From contig CM066920.1 in NCBI GenBank assembly GCA_033964015.1, positions 13,421,912 through 13,485,911 on the forward strand: DNA of 64,000 nt, given 5' to 3'. The notes under the pieces are model-generated. The model saw nothing but the letters and a program-made list of their open reading frames with translations. It was not told the origin of the DNA and ran no database searches. Made by a program: the position numbers and the translations under genes. Of the stretch, positions 53,821 to 63,930 are shown piece by piece; position 1 is the stretch's first letter, and every line of letters starts with the position of its first letter. The DNA is from Scolanthus callimorphus (lineage: Eukaryota; Cnidaria; Anthozoa; Actiniaria; Edwardsiidae).

Positions 53821-54956
53821 TTAATTTTGGATGAAAAAAGAGTTGCTTTACATACTGATGTGCCATTCCAGCAAAATAAATAGAAAGCATGAATGGTTTT
53901 AAAGAAAATTTCATGGGGGGCACTTGTAGAATTTGGGACCAGCATACACTTTTGGATGAAAGAATACCAGTGTTTGTACAGAATTCAAAGGGATGGCCCA
54001 GCTTACATAATTCAAGCCCTGCATTTAAAGACATTATAATTAAAGTGTTAAGTTTAATTTAGCTGAATAGTTTAAACAGAGAATACATAATTATGGCGTG
54101 AAGTAACAAAGTGTGAGTTTAATTGTAAATTCCTTGCCTTTGAAATTCTATAGGAATTTTTAAAGTTTGACATTTTGGAAGTCTGTGACAGAGATTGCAT
54201 GGGCAGCCAAAGCCTCCATTTTTTCACAACATTTTTATCTGTGTGTGTAACCAGCAATAATCTTGTTTAGCATTGATTGTCTACAGGAAAAAATGCCTGG
54301 CTGGCTCCAGCGTATTTCATTTCCTAGTAAGACTTAATGTTTTTGCAAGACATTCTTAGCTGTTGTGTTCCAAGTTATTGCATTGTCTTTTCTGGTTTAG
54401 AAAAGGATGTCAGACTTTATCACAAAGGAAATCTGGAAGATATAACATCAAATATGCTACAATTCAGTTAAATTTCAGTAAGGACGTAGCTGCTTTTGCC
54501 TCTATTATCTTTGTTTTTATGTTGAGGTGTTGGGTTGGTAGCTCTCAGCAACTATGTCCGACCCTACAAATTTAACTGGGAGGCATAGGTAGAAATAAAT
54601 TAGTCTCCCAGCTGAACCAGGGGACATCCCTGCCCTATGTTTTTACTTGCTCAGTCAACCTAACCTACAGTTTATACATAACATGATCAACCAGGACTTT
54701 TCATTTATGTGTGTCTCCAAGGCACATCATGTAATTGTTGATTGTCAGTAGAATTTTCTTCAAAAGTCTTACATTACTAGTCTGGAGTAATTTAAATCTA
54801 GGAATGACATGTTGACCTAGAGCTATTTATTAAATATTAATATATGTAAATAGAGCTGGAAATAAAAGCAAAAAAAAAAAAACCACAGTTCTTTGTCTAA
54901 TTATCATTAGATGCAGAAAATAATATCAGGCAAGACATTTAGATTAATAATATTCC

Positions 54957-55160
54957 ATAGCTGTCAACTCACCCGCATTAGGCGGGTGTCACAAGATTTT
55001 GAGGCCCGTCACCTACATGCCGGTGTTTGCGAAAATTTTCATACATTTACTGTATATCACCCGCAATGTCACTCTCAGGATTTTTCATACATTTTCTGTA
55101 TTTATTTGCCATGCGAGGGAGAATCTCAAGATTTTTGACAAAGTTGGGTTGACAGGTATG
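54957..55160. mobile_element. MITE with CATAGCTGTCAACTCA-type ends
   Basis: CATAGCTGTCAACTCACC at the left pairs with GGGTTGACAGGTATG at the right. The interior repeats CATACATTT(A/T)CTGTAT. The next MITE begins exactly at its right end, so the two insertions abut. Confidence 0.5.
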
Positions 55161-55420
55161 GTTAGGAAGCCCGGCAAACTTCAAAGGGTCAACACAATAG
55201 CGTGGACTGGATGCTGAAAGGGGCTATCATGTGATTTGACCCTGCACAATCTTTTGTTTCAGCCTAATCTAATATGCATGTCTGGTTGTACACTGACTGT
55301 TTACTGGCTGGATTTTGGTACTTGTGTACCGTGACCATGCACAAACAAAGGATTCCTCTGAAAAAGTGAACAAAAACAAAGTATAATAACAGGGTGTCAG
55401 GTTTCCTAACCATTCTGTAT
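55157..55420. mobile_element. MITE with ATGGTTAGGAA termini, copy 2
   Basis: Same element as 43886-44145. Terminal inverted repeats ATGGTTAGGAAG / TTTCCTAACCAT are clean here. Confidence 0.7.
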
Positions 55421-55694
55421 AAACTATGATCAGAAAGTTATATGTTTCTGCTATGATACAGACTAGAAATAGAAATGGCTCTGACGCTTTTAGTTCTGGC
55501 AAGTGGCTGGTTTCTTTCTTTGCATGTCTAAATGTAATCCTTGAAGAAACTACCCATCACTTTTCTAAAAAGAAATCCACTTACCCTGAAATTCTATGTA
55601 AAGATTGCTGGCATAATATGATGAGTGATTCTTGGAACACTCTGGTCAGCGGTTACCTTTCTCCAAATTGGGCTCCCTGTGGTGACATTCCAAC

Positions 55695-58600
55695 ATGGCG
55701 GCCGATGGCGGCAAAGAAGAAGGTACCGTTCTCCAATTTGCACCATTTACGAGCGCCGTGGACTCCGTATTCTGGCACAGATTGAAAGATAAGAAGTTGG
55801 ACGTGTATCATCTTGACGATAAACCGAAATCTCTGCTTGGTTATTACGTAAACAGTAAGTTTTATCAGTGTGTTGGCTCAAACAACAGGCTTAATATTTC
55901 CGGGTGTTTTACTTTAATATTCTACTTGGCTCAAGAGTTAAGCATATCTCACGCACTTCTTTATTTCAAAATAGTTTAGTATATTCCGTAGTAGGTGTTT
56001 TAAAGGTGACGATTATCCAATAATCTCTTTTAATGCCTTTCTTTGTAGTGGAACGTAAAATAGCCAGGTGAAGAAAGTTCAAAAGTTGTTTAGGCTGGGT
56101 CCCAGGGAGCCACACCAAACTGATTCCTACGTGGTTCCCTGAACTGCTGTGAAAGGTGGCCGGGAACTTTCAGCCAAATTGGATAAGTTACTGGCCACTC
56201 TTTCATTTAATTGGCTCAGTAAGCATTTTCAAGCGACAAAGAAACTGGCAGAAAGAGTAGCTTTTGAAGACATTACAAAGAGTTGAATATTTGTGGCCCC
56301 CAAACCCATTCATAACCTGTTCAGTTCACACATTTTGAAGACTCATTTACCTGTTCGCTAATTCAGCGACATTGGTTGCTAAGTTACTTTCCCAGTTCAC
56401 CCATCATTTCTGTATACATTGTTGATGTTGATGTTACTTGCATTTACTTTGCTACCGGTAGGTGACCTGGCTGGGCTGCCATGCCGACTTAATGTTGACT
56501 ATAGTGCATTTGAAAAGTAAGTTTGGTATCTTAATAACAGCAAAAAAATAATTGGTGATCAGTATAATTTAAGAGCTTATGTTGGTCAATAGGTAAACAC
56601 TCATCACATATCCTACAGCATCTCCTTCTAAGCCCTGTCCTCTCTTGAAAAAAAAAGGCATTTGACACAATGATGCCTTTTCAGTGTATCTTGTGCAGAA
56701 TTTCATTGTTACCCCACTTACTCTAGGGTTTAATGACTGTGAAATTTCAGCAGGAAAAATAGCTTCATCTTTTGATTATCAGTTAGAGCAGGGAAGTGGT
56801 TAGATGAAACTCATCAACTGATAAACCAAGAGCACTTTGGATGTACCGGTACAGTTAGTAATCTAAATGTCGTTTTACATTCTTGTGTTTAGTGGTGCTC
56901 TACCTAAGAGAGCCTGTCAGGTCCAAGGCATGCTCATCAATACTAACACTATGGATACATTCAAAACTCTGGACAAGATTTCATTAATGGAGTCTGCAGG
57001 ACAAAGGGTAAGGGGAACATTTTCTGTTTTGTTTGAATACTAAAGCTAAATACAGTAGTATAATGAAAAGCATATTATCCAATATGTTTGTTTCCCAAAC
57101 TTTTCCATATTACCCTTCCCACGGAAGGGGGCAGCAATGTGCCCCCCTCCCCCTACATGTACCAATCTGGAATTTCCCATTAAAAACAGTGATTGTAGAG
57201 CAAATTTCAGACTTTTGTCGTGAGTAATTTGCTGCAAGGCAATTTGATTATCCCCTGCCCATGCATGTGGAAACTCTTCCTACTGGAATCACAAAATCCA
57301 CTCATAAAATAACAGCAGTGAATCTCATGCTCTGATTGGTCAAAATGTCTTCCCTTTGGGCACATGCTCAAAGGGATTAATTGCCTGACTGACGTGTGAC
57401 GTCACATGCGTATAAAAGGGGCATGCTCATTAGTTTTTAGTTAGATAGAGTAGAGTCAGAGAGACAACAACAAATAGCGTGAACTTCTTAAAATTTTATT
57501 AGAGTACAGTCGCGTGTGCCAAGGACCATCATCCAGCATTACAAGTATTCACATGCAGGCGATGTTTGCGGCTTTATGCGTTGTAATTGGCCATGGATTG
57601 GTCACATTTGCGCTACCTGCTGGCGGAGGGGAACGCCTTCAAGTGCAGCCTCCAACAGCTACTCGTACTCGCCACCACGGGAAGAACTGGGGATTACGAC
57701 ATGGTTTACTTTGCTACGGTTCCTCTGGATTTTACGGCTGGGCATTTCTAAACTCCTACCTATTCCTTCTCATCGTGGTCACGACTTTCATTCTTGGTGT
57801 GATCTTGCCTCTGAGTTTCTATCCGTTGACAATCGAGACTTTGTTTTTGAACCGCATCATTGTCGTGACTTTACTTGTGAGCGGGATCGAGACTATGAGT
57901 TTCTACCTTATTGATAATCGAGACTTGCACGATATTTCGGATGATCTATTTCTTGGCGTTCCCTTGCCTCTGAGTTTTCTATCTTGACCATCGAGACTGT
58001 TTCAACCACATCGTAGTCGTGACTTTACTTGTGTGCGGGATCGAGACTATGACTATCGCGACTTGCACGATATTCCGGATGCTATATTGGCGTGCTCTTG
58101 CCCCTGAGTTTTTCTATATTGAAAGTCGAGACTTTGTTTTTGAATCGCATCATTGCCGTGACTTTACTTGTGTGCGGAACCGCAACTACGACTTGGTACC
58201 TTATTAATAAGACCTGCACGCTATTCCGGATTAGATATTTATTTGCGTGATCGTGCTTCTGAGTTCGGGACTTTATTTTTGAATCGCATAGTTGTCGTGA
58301 CTTTACTTGATAATCGAGCCTCGCCCGATATTACTAACATTACTGTTTCCGGGAAGGCGATCATTTTCTTTTAATAGCTCGTGGAGAAAGGACATGGTTT
58401 CGTTAATTATCGAGACTTGCACGATATTCCTGATTAGATATTTATTTGCGTGATCGTGCTTCTGAGTTGTCCTATCTTACCAATCGGGACTTTATTTTTC
58501 AATCGCATAGTTGTCGTGACTTAACTTGATACTCGAGACCCGCACGATATTACTAACATTACTGTTTCTGGGAAGGCGATCATTTCTTTTCATAGCTCGT

Positions 58601-61600
58601 GGAGAAAGGACATGGTTTCGTCGTATTGACGCTGCGTGTTGGCCGACAAGTCGCAAGCAGGGGTTTTACCACGACATGTCGTCAGTTGCCCAACTCTTCC
58701 TTCTTATCATCGTGATCGACACTTCATTCTTTGCACGATCGTGCCTCTAGTTTTTCTATCTTGACACTTGAGACTTCGTTTTTGAACCGCATAGTTGTCG
58801 TGTTTTCTTTTTCTACTTAGTTGCATGCATTTGATAACCGAGACTGCTCGAAATTCCCGATTTGACATGGGCGCATTTCTATGTTCGTGACATTAATTGT
58901 GCGCCAGTTAGTGATAGTGTTTCTGTGTTTTTGTGTTCGAGGCAAGAGCCAGCTGCTGTTCGTAACTCTTCTGTTATTTAGAGCATGGTGTGCAGCGAGA
59001 CTTGATGTCTCCTTCCATTGATAACATGATAACGCACTGTTTGTGTTTCCGACCGCTGTTGATCCACCACATATTTTCATGCCGTTTGTGACAGTTTTGC
59101 AGGTTTCTCTGAAATCATCTTACTTCACTGTTCGTCATTACTGTTAACGTTTGGTGTCCCCTCTATTTCGGTGTTTCGTCTTACCATTGACAGGTGGAGT
59201 GTTTTTACGGTGTACACTCCTCTGGCGTTCGTGACTTTCCCGTCAGGGTATTAAAGAAAGTTTGTCTACTGTGTTGGCTATGGGGCGTGCCGTTTGAATC
59301 GCCCCCTTTTCAGGATGGTTGTGTGGCGTCTCCGCACTGCATTGCAAACTCTTGCTACGCGTGACTCTGGGTCGGTCTGTTAATGACGGCATTCCGCGTT
59401 CGTCTTTCTGAGACAGGAAATTGACTTGTGTTCCCTTACCGTTGGATGTCATTATGGGGAGCAATACTTTCTATGGGATCAGGATGTCCATTGTATAACC
59501 GTGACTTTTTGTGGATCGGCAGGATTATTTTGGAATAACTCATATTATTTTAATACTGTGTTTATTATGGGCCGGTGATCCGCTGCACTTTTGTCAGCGT
59601 TGTACCAGTTGTACTCGCGTCTTGGATACACTCGTATTTTGACCTTATCGGTGTTTCGATAGCACAGGCCGCCTTTATCTGATTTAATTTTCCAGTGCTT
59701 GGAGAACAGGAACTCGGCCTAAAAGTACTCTTCCTCGAAGGACAGCGAGTTATTGATCATGAATGAAACATGGTATGGACGACGTGGCGGACCTGTCTTA
59801 CAAAAACGTTGCTTAAAATAAAAACAGTGTTTCGTTGGGTACTCATCATTGTGTATTGTGTCAGAGATGTGCTCCACAGTCAAGTTTTTATTTGCCGGCC
59901 TTCTCTATGTCTCTACCGACGCGTATTTAACTTGTGTGGGCTATTGGCCTGACTAGTTGCTTTCAACGACGTTCCTCGCATCTTTCTCTATAGTAAAATT
60001 CCTTCGAGTTGTCGTACCTCTTATAAAACTCTGTGGTCATCTGAGGTTCTGGCTGGTTGTTCGCTACAATCACTCAACGAGGTTGCTGTGACGGTGTTGA
60101 CCTCGTGGGTCATCCTGTCGTGACGGGAGATATGCTTCCTCGCGGTATCCTCCAACTTTGAACTAAATTTGGTACATCCAATCACGGTACTGGACGTCCC
60201 CTCCAGACGGGACTTTACGTCAACCGCTACTCAGCTGGGAGCTACGCGCAACGTTGTACGCTATTTTGAAGCGAGCGTGACACTCGCCCATTTCAGTCTT
60301 CGAACATTTAGTTGAGGAATCAGTTGCGTTCTTATTGTTTAGTTTAGTTTAGTTTAACTTTATTTCCACAGACATATATATTTAAGATACATTACTGTTC
60401 TTGGAAGTCGTACTCTTCGGCCGCCTTTTATTAGAAATTTGTTCGTGGGGTCCAGTTACATTTTGTTTCATAGCCTTCTCACTTTCTATCATATCAACAT
60501 AATCAGTTTGGGAAGCGCAGATTACATATTCCTTTCTTGCCTATTTCGGGTTTATGTACAGTACCTGCTAGTCTCGGGTCTCACTGTTTTTTGGTGGAGT
60601 TTCGCCGTCATCTTTGTGCTACCGCAGGTAGTTCAGACGTACAGCTATCGCAGGCATTCTTTTCGACGCGGCTATGCCACTTGGTCGTTTACTTTGGGGT
60701 GCCCCGTGAAATCATACGCCGACTGGTAACGTGATGCTTCAAAGCCTTATTCAGGAGACTTTCTCTCTTGTTCTCCTTTTTGTTGGTTTCTTTTTTGTTT
60801 GTTTCTTTTCGTTTTTTGGCCGCGTGGTTTGGTGGCAGAGAGGTTTATTGTTGGTAGATTCCACTTTGTATTTGATCTTGATAATAAACTTCTCTTTGTG
60901 CCAAAAAGCGAAAAGTGTGCATTGCCTCTCACACGATCAGTTGGGAATTTCTTCCCTTTGGGCACATGCTCAAAGGGATTAATTGCCTGACTGACGTGTG
61001 ACGTCACATGCGTATAAAAGGGGCATGCTCATTAGTTTTTAGTTAGATAGAGTAGAGTCAGAGAGACAACAACAAATAGCGTGAACTTCTTAAAATTTTA
61101 TTCCCGCCCTCCCACCCGGGGATATATATTGTATAGGGTGGCAGAGAGGTTTATTGTTGGTAGATTCCACTTTGTATTTGATCTTGATAATAAACTTCTC
61201 TTTGTGCCAAAAAGCGAAAAGTGTGCATTGCCTCTCACACGATCAGTTGGGAATTGACACACTTTTGTGTGTTAGTTATTTTAGAATAGCAATAAAATGC
61301 ATTTCCTGTGTCTTCGAATTTTATAAACATTCAGGGAATGCTGGTCAAACTGATAAAAAACTTGAAAGTCACTCACCAAAGACAGCTACACAATGTGGCT
61401 TTCACGCTTCTTTATTGATTCTCCCAACATCCCCCTCATGAAATGGAAATGTGTTTTATCACTTAAATAAAAACATTATTCTGATTGTATGGCAATTACA
61501 CATATATTTTTCTTGGCATCTGGAAATGAAAGAGTAGTGTACATGGAAGATACTTGAAGCTATTGTCATTTTATCTGGCTTTTTTAGATTTGGGATGCCA

Positions 61601-61664
61601 TTACCAAGAGGGAAGTATTAGAAAATCCTTCCCTGTTGTGCCAATTTCTCCTCATCACATTGCT
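55695..61664 (+). CDS. ATG7: autophagy protein ATG7, E1-like enzyme (exons 1-4 only; 3' part missing at the gap)
   Basis: ATG7 activates ATG12 and ATG8/LC3 for autophagosome formation. Exons: 55695-55854, 56462-56516, 56893-57007, 61588-61664; phases are consistent (1, 2, 0, 2). The start MAADGGKEEGTVLQFAPF leads into the conserved N-terminal domain (SAVDSVFWHRL, YHLDDKPKSLLGYY), then INTNTMDTFKTLDK and IWDAITKREVLENPSLLCQF. These 135 codons cover less than a quarter of the usual roughly 700-residue protein; the E1 adenylation domain with the catalytic cysteine is absent. No further exon lies between 61664 and the N-gap at 62268. Intron 3 is expanded by the split-direct-repeat element at 57348-61255. 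Confidence 0.93.
57090..57200. mobile_element. degraded MITE of the CCATAC/CCCCTCCCC family
   Basis: TTTCCCAAACTTTTCCATATTACC at the left, GAAGGGGGCAGCAATG and CCCCCCTCCCCC inside. It resembles the element at 35177-35391 but lacks a clean right end. Confidence 0.35.
57348..57500 (+). repeat. A1 repeat of the split-direct-repeat element
   Basis: Begins TCTTCCCTTTGGGCACATG and ends CTTAAAATTTTATT; identical to 60950-61102. Its first 25 bp can form a hairpin (CCCTTTG ... CAAAGGG). Confidence 0.9.
57397..57417 (+). promoter_or_regulatory. CRE and TATA box of the A1 repeat
   Basis: TGACGTCA (57397-57404) is a perfect cyclic-AMP response element; TATAAAA begins at 57411. Together they form a plausible RNA polymerase II promoter for the retroelement. 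The same pair recurs in A2 at 60999-61019. Confidence 0.65.
57514..58207 (+). pseudogene. degenerate repeat-peptide reading frames inside the element
   Basis: Two short overlapping ORFs (57514-57987 and 57516-57914) and a third (58019-58207) are present. The latter two end in related peptides, RDFVFEPHHCRDFTCERDRDY and RDFVFESHHCRDFTCVRNRNY, each followed by a stop. The opening part holds CNWPWIGHICATCW, faintly like a zinc-binding Gag motif. No known domain is certain. These may be remnants of a Gag-like ORF or products of a DNA repeat. Confidence 0.3.
57838..58810 (+). repeat. internal degenerate repeats of the retroelement
   Basis: GTCGTGACTTTACTTG or a close variant recurs near 57868, 58014, 58153, 58291 and 58509, with a shorter match near 58792. 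The first four are about 140 bp apart. ATCGAGACT and CACGATATTCC lie between them. Units starting at 58268 and 58489 are a clearer 221-bp tandem duplication. Confidence 0.7.
60831..60949 (+). repeat. B1 repeat of the split-direct-repeat element
   Basis: Begins GGTGGCAGAGAGG and ends CAGTTGGGAATT; identical to B2 at 61137-61255. AATAAA lies at 60883-60888. Confidence 0.9.
60950..61102 (+). repeat. A2 repeat of the split-direct-repeat element
   Basis: Second copy of A, directly abutting B1 without a spacer. Contains the CRE (60999-61006) and TATA box (61013-61019). Confidence 0.9.
61137..61255 (+). repeat. B2 repeat, right terminus of the element
   Basis: Second copy of B, separated from A2 by 34 bp that include a poly-C/ATATAT tract. 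AATAAA at 61189-61194 would be the 3' processing signal of the full-length transcript. Confidence 0.9.
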
Positions 61665-62032
61665 GTAAGTATCATGATTGTAATATTATAACTCCTGTGC
61701 AGCAACCATGTAAAGTTTGTTAAGTCTGTTAATGTGTTTAGTGGCAATATTTTTCGCAATTTTCAAACCAAACAGCCTGCAAAAACGAGGGCTGCAGACA
61801 TCTTGTTTTCAATTGTAAAGTGAAGCAGAGAACTGGGAACTAGGCACTCAATACTTTATTCCACTCTATAGTGTTATTGGCCCTAGGGTGTTTTTCCACT
61901 CTGTACGATTATTCTGCTCTATTATTATTGGTTTACATGGTCTTTTCCACTCTGCACTATTTTTGCTCTGTTCTATTATTTATAACTTTTCTTGTACTGT
62001 ATCTTGTTACTACAGAGGGCATTAAAGTATTG

Positions 62033-62056
62033 TTGTTGTTGTTGTTGTTGTTGTTG
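62033..62056. repeat. (TTG)n microsatellite
   Basis: Eight or so TTG units in the sequence after ATG7 exon 4. Confidence 0.9.
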
Positions 62057-62267
62057 AGACTAATTCAGAGTATGGATCTTTTTTGGAATTACCCAATGCT
62101 GTATTTATGCTTGAATGTTTGGAGTGTTATCCTGCCTCTTTCCCTTTGTCAATGTTGTAATGTTAATTGATTTATACGTTTCTCTCTGCCTTAAAGAAAT
62201 CAATGAAAGGGACAAAGGGGGATATTTTAGCCAAGTCATTTCAGGCCACAATGATAGGGATAATTAA

Positions 62268-62367
62268 NNNNNNNNNNNNNNNNNNNNNNNNNNNNNNNNN
62301 NNNNNNNNNNNNNNNNNNNNNNNNNNNNNNNNNNNNNNNNNNNNNNNNNNNNNNNNNNNNNNNNNNN
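62268..62367. other. assembly gap of exactly 100 N
   Basis: A run of 100 N is the convention for a scaffold gap of unknown size. The right flank is a duplicated repeat. The gap separates the truncated ATG7 and SMC1 genes, both of which run into it. Confidence 0.95.
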
Positions 62368-62716
62368 TATTGTTTTCGTTGATATTAGAGGAGGAATTAC
62401 GTGTAGAAATAACTTATAATATAAATATAATATAATATAAAAACGAAGTTTCACATTTGATTTACCAAATTCAATCAAGAACATTGCTCTATATTCTCTA
62501 AATCAGCCGATCGAAACGATGCTTTCTCGACTTGGTAGTGTTGCTATGCTGTCAGTGTAGAAATAACTTAATAGACATATAAAAACGAAGTTTCACAATT
62601 GATTTAACAAATTCAATCAAGAACATTGCTCTATATTCTCTTAATCAGCCGATGGAAACGGATGCTTTCTCCGACTTGGTAGTGTTGCTATGCTGTCAAA
62701 ATGGCGGTTGACACAG
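62368..62716. repeat. tandemly duplicated MITE interior beside the gap (copy 2 of the 15.2-kb element)
   Basis: Two head-to-tail blocks (about 62397-62560 and 62553-62712) share CGAAGTTTCACATTTGATTTACC, AATCAAGAACATTGCTCTATATT and the GATGCTTTCTC/GACTTGGTAGTG end with 15240-15440. The right end reads GGCGGTTGACACAGTG; the left end is lost in the gap. Confidence 0.7.
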
Positions 62717-62949
62717 TGGGATTGCAGTGTTTGGGGTATTTTTTTATTCCACTAACAGAAAAAGAACCAGTCCCTTTGTGAGGGAAAAAAATTGTTCCCC
62801 TATGAATTTTCTCACAGAAAAGAAATTAAAGTAGACTTTGCAATCTTTAAATTCGCAGCCTAGCAAAGTATTTGTCGCGGGCTTCCTGTGTCACGCGCAC
62901 ACGCGCCAAAAATGGCGGGAATTTCAGCCAATCAGACATTGCGACAGAC

Positions 62950-63930
62950 CTGTTCCTTGAGGTACTGTATACAGTCTTTTGCCGTCTTCTCCGTGTCCAC
63001 GATGATGGCATCCATGTTCATTCCAAGGACTTTGGTGATTGCAAGGTTATACCTGCCAGTGTATATATAAACATTAGCCTAGGATTTTTTTTTAAACAAG
63101 ACTAACATTTCCCAAACGTAAGGAACGTTCTGCCATTGGATGCAATGGTTTTGGGATCAAGTATTCAGGGACCACAGGAACCCATATAGTATTTGCAGAG
63201 TAATCAAAATCTCAAAATCAAAATCTCAGGTTCCTAATTCGCTTTCTTTCATCTATCTGGGTATCTTGTCTTACTGGGCCTGGTTGCTCGATAGTGGTTT
63301 ATCACTATTAATCCAGGATTAATTACCATGGTAACTCGATGGTTTTGTTCAGGACTAAACCTGGTTTAAATTTAACCCATCTTTTAACAACCCGCTCCTG
63401 GAGTCTCGGATTCTTTTCGCAAATAAGATATTTTTTTCACTTATCGGAGAGCAACTACTGTACATACCCAAAACACTCAAAACTTTTTTTCAGCATAGTG
63501 GAGATAAGGAATTAACCTTGTGTGAAAGCTAACGTGCTAATGAAATGGTCCCATGTGTGCTTCTGAGCGTTAGCCCTAGTAAGCGGAGAAAGAGAAAAAA
63601 TCTCTGACCCCGAGAGGGGGTTAGCAAGACGTGAAATTGGGGCTTTTTTGTCTCTGCCAGTAGCTGTCAACTTACTTCTTATGAGCTGGTTGACAGAGGT
63701 CAATAAGCCTTCCATAGACACCTGGGAACAATCGCTTCATGCTCTCCATCACTTCCTTCCTCTTCTGATGCCGAGTGCTCTCATATTTATTGGACTTTGC
63801 CTCATTCAGCTCCGTCTGTACATTTTCTAACGAGGTGGAGACATCCTTGTGTCTGGCGTTAGCATCATTCACCTCTCTTGAGAGCGTCTCACTTTCTGCC
63901 TTTAGTTTGTTCACAGTCTCTACATTGGTT
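62950..63930 (-). CDS. SMC1A: cohesin subunit SMC1 (two internal exons: coiled coil into hinge)
   Basis: SMC1 pairs with SMC3 in the cohesin ring that holds sister chromatids together. Exons: 63930-63676 (85 codons) and 63052-62950; the junction reads ...[14 protein letters not shown] in frame. The first exon is coiled coil ([19 protein letters not shown]) running into the conserved entry to the hinge, [16 protein letters not shown]. The second is hinge sequence ([21 protein letters not shown]). This matches the SMC1A type; a meiotic SMC1B cannot be excluded. The N-terminal ATPase half lies beyond the right edge. The rest of the hinge, the second coiled coil and the C-terminal ATPase half should lie to the left but are not in 62368-62950, which is repeat, so they fall in or beyond the gap. 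Confidence 0.93.

Larger units (their letters stand above)
53370..55694. other. intergenic, VGLL4 to ATG7, filled with MITEs
   Basis: Contains the VGLL4 3' UTR, three MITEs (53628-53820, 54957-55160, 55157-55420) and AT-rich unique sequence. No coding sequence was identified before the ATG7 start. Confidence 0.5.
57348..61255 (+). mobile_element. split-direct-repeat retroelement (Ngaro/PAT-like DIRS architecture), non-autonomous
   Basis: Order A1 (57348-57500), interior (57501-60830), B1 (60831-60949), A2 (60950-61102), 34-bp spacer, B2 (61137-61255). A1 and A2 are 153 bp and identical by eye; B1 and B2 are 119 bp and identical by eye. The outer end of A1 equals the start of A2, and the outer end of B2 equals the end of B1, so the B1/A2 junction reproduces the two element ends joined. 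This is the arrangement known from tyrosine-recombinase retrotransposons of the DIRS order with split direct repeats. A carries a CRE and TATA box, B a polyadenylation signal, giving a sense transcript. No target duplication is visible, as expected for recombinase integration. The interior lacks an intact reverse transcriptase, RNase H or recombinase ORF. The element lies in ATG7 intron 3, same strand. A conventional LTR element is less likely because neither A nor B stands at both ends. Confidence 0.75.

Noticed and set aside
60747..61007. ORFs on both strands across B1 and A2
   Set aside because: They run through non-coding repeat and polyadenylation sequence and have no conserved features.
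57348..61255. Ordinary LTR retrotransposon
   Set aside because: Neither A nor B stands at both termini. The left end is A only and the right end is B only, with B1-A2 joined internally, which fits split direct repeats better.
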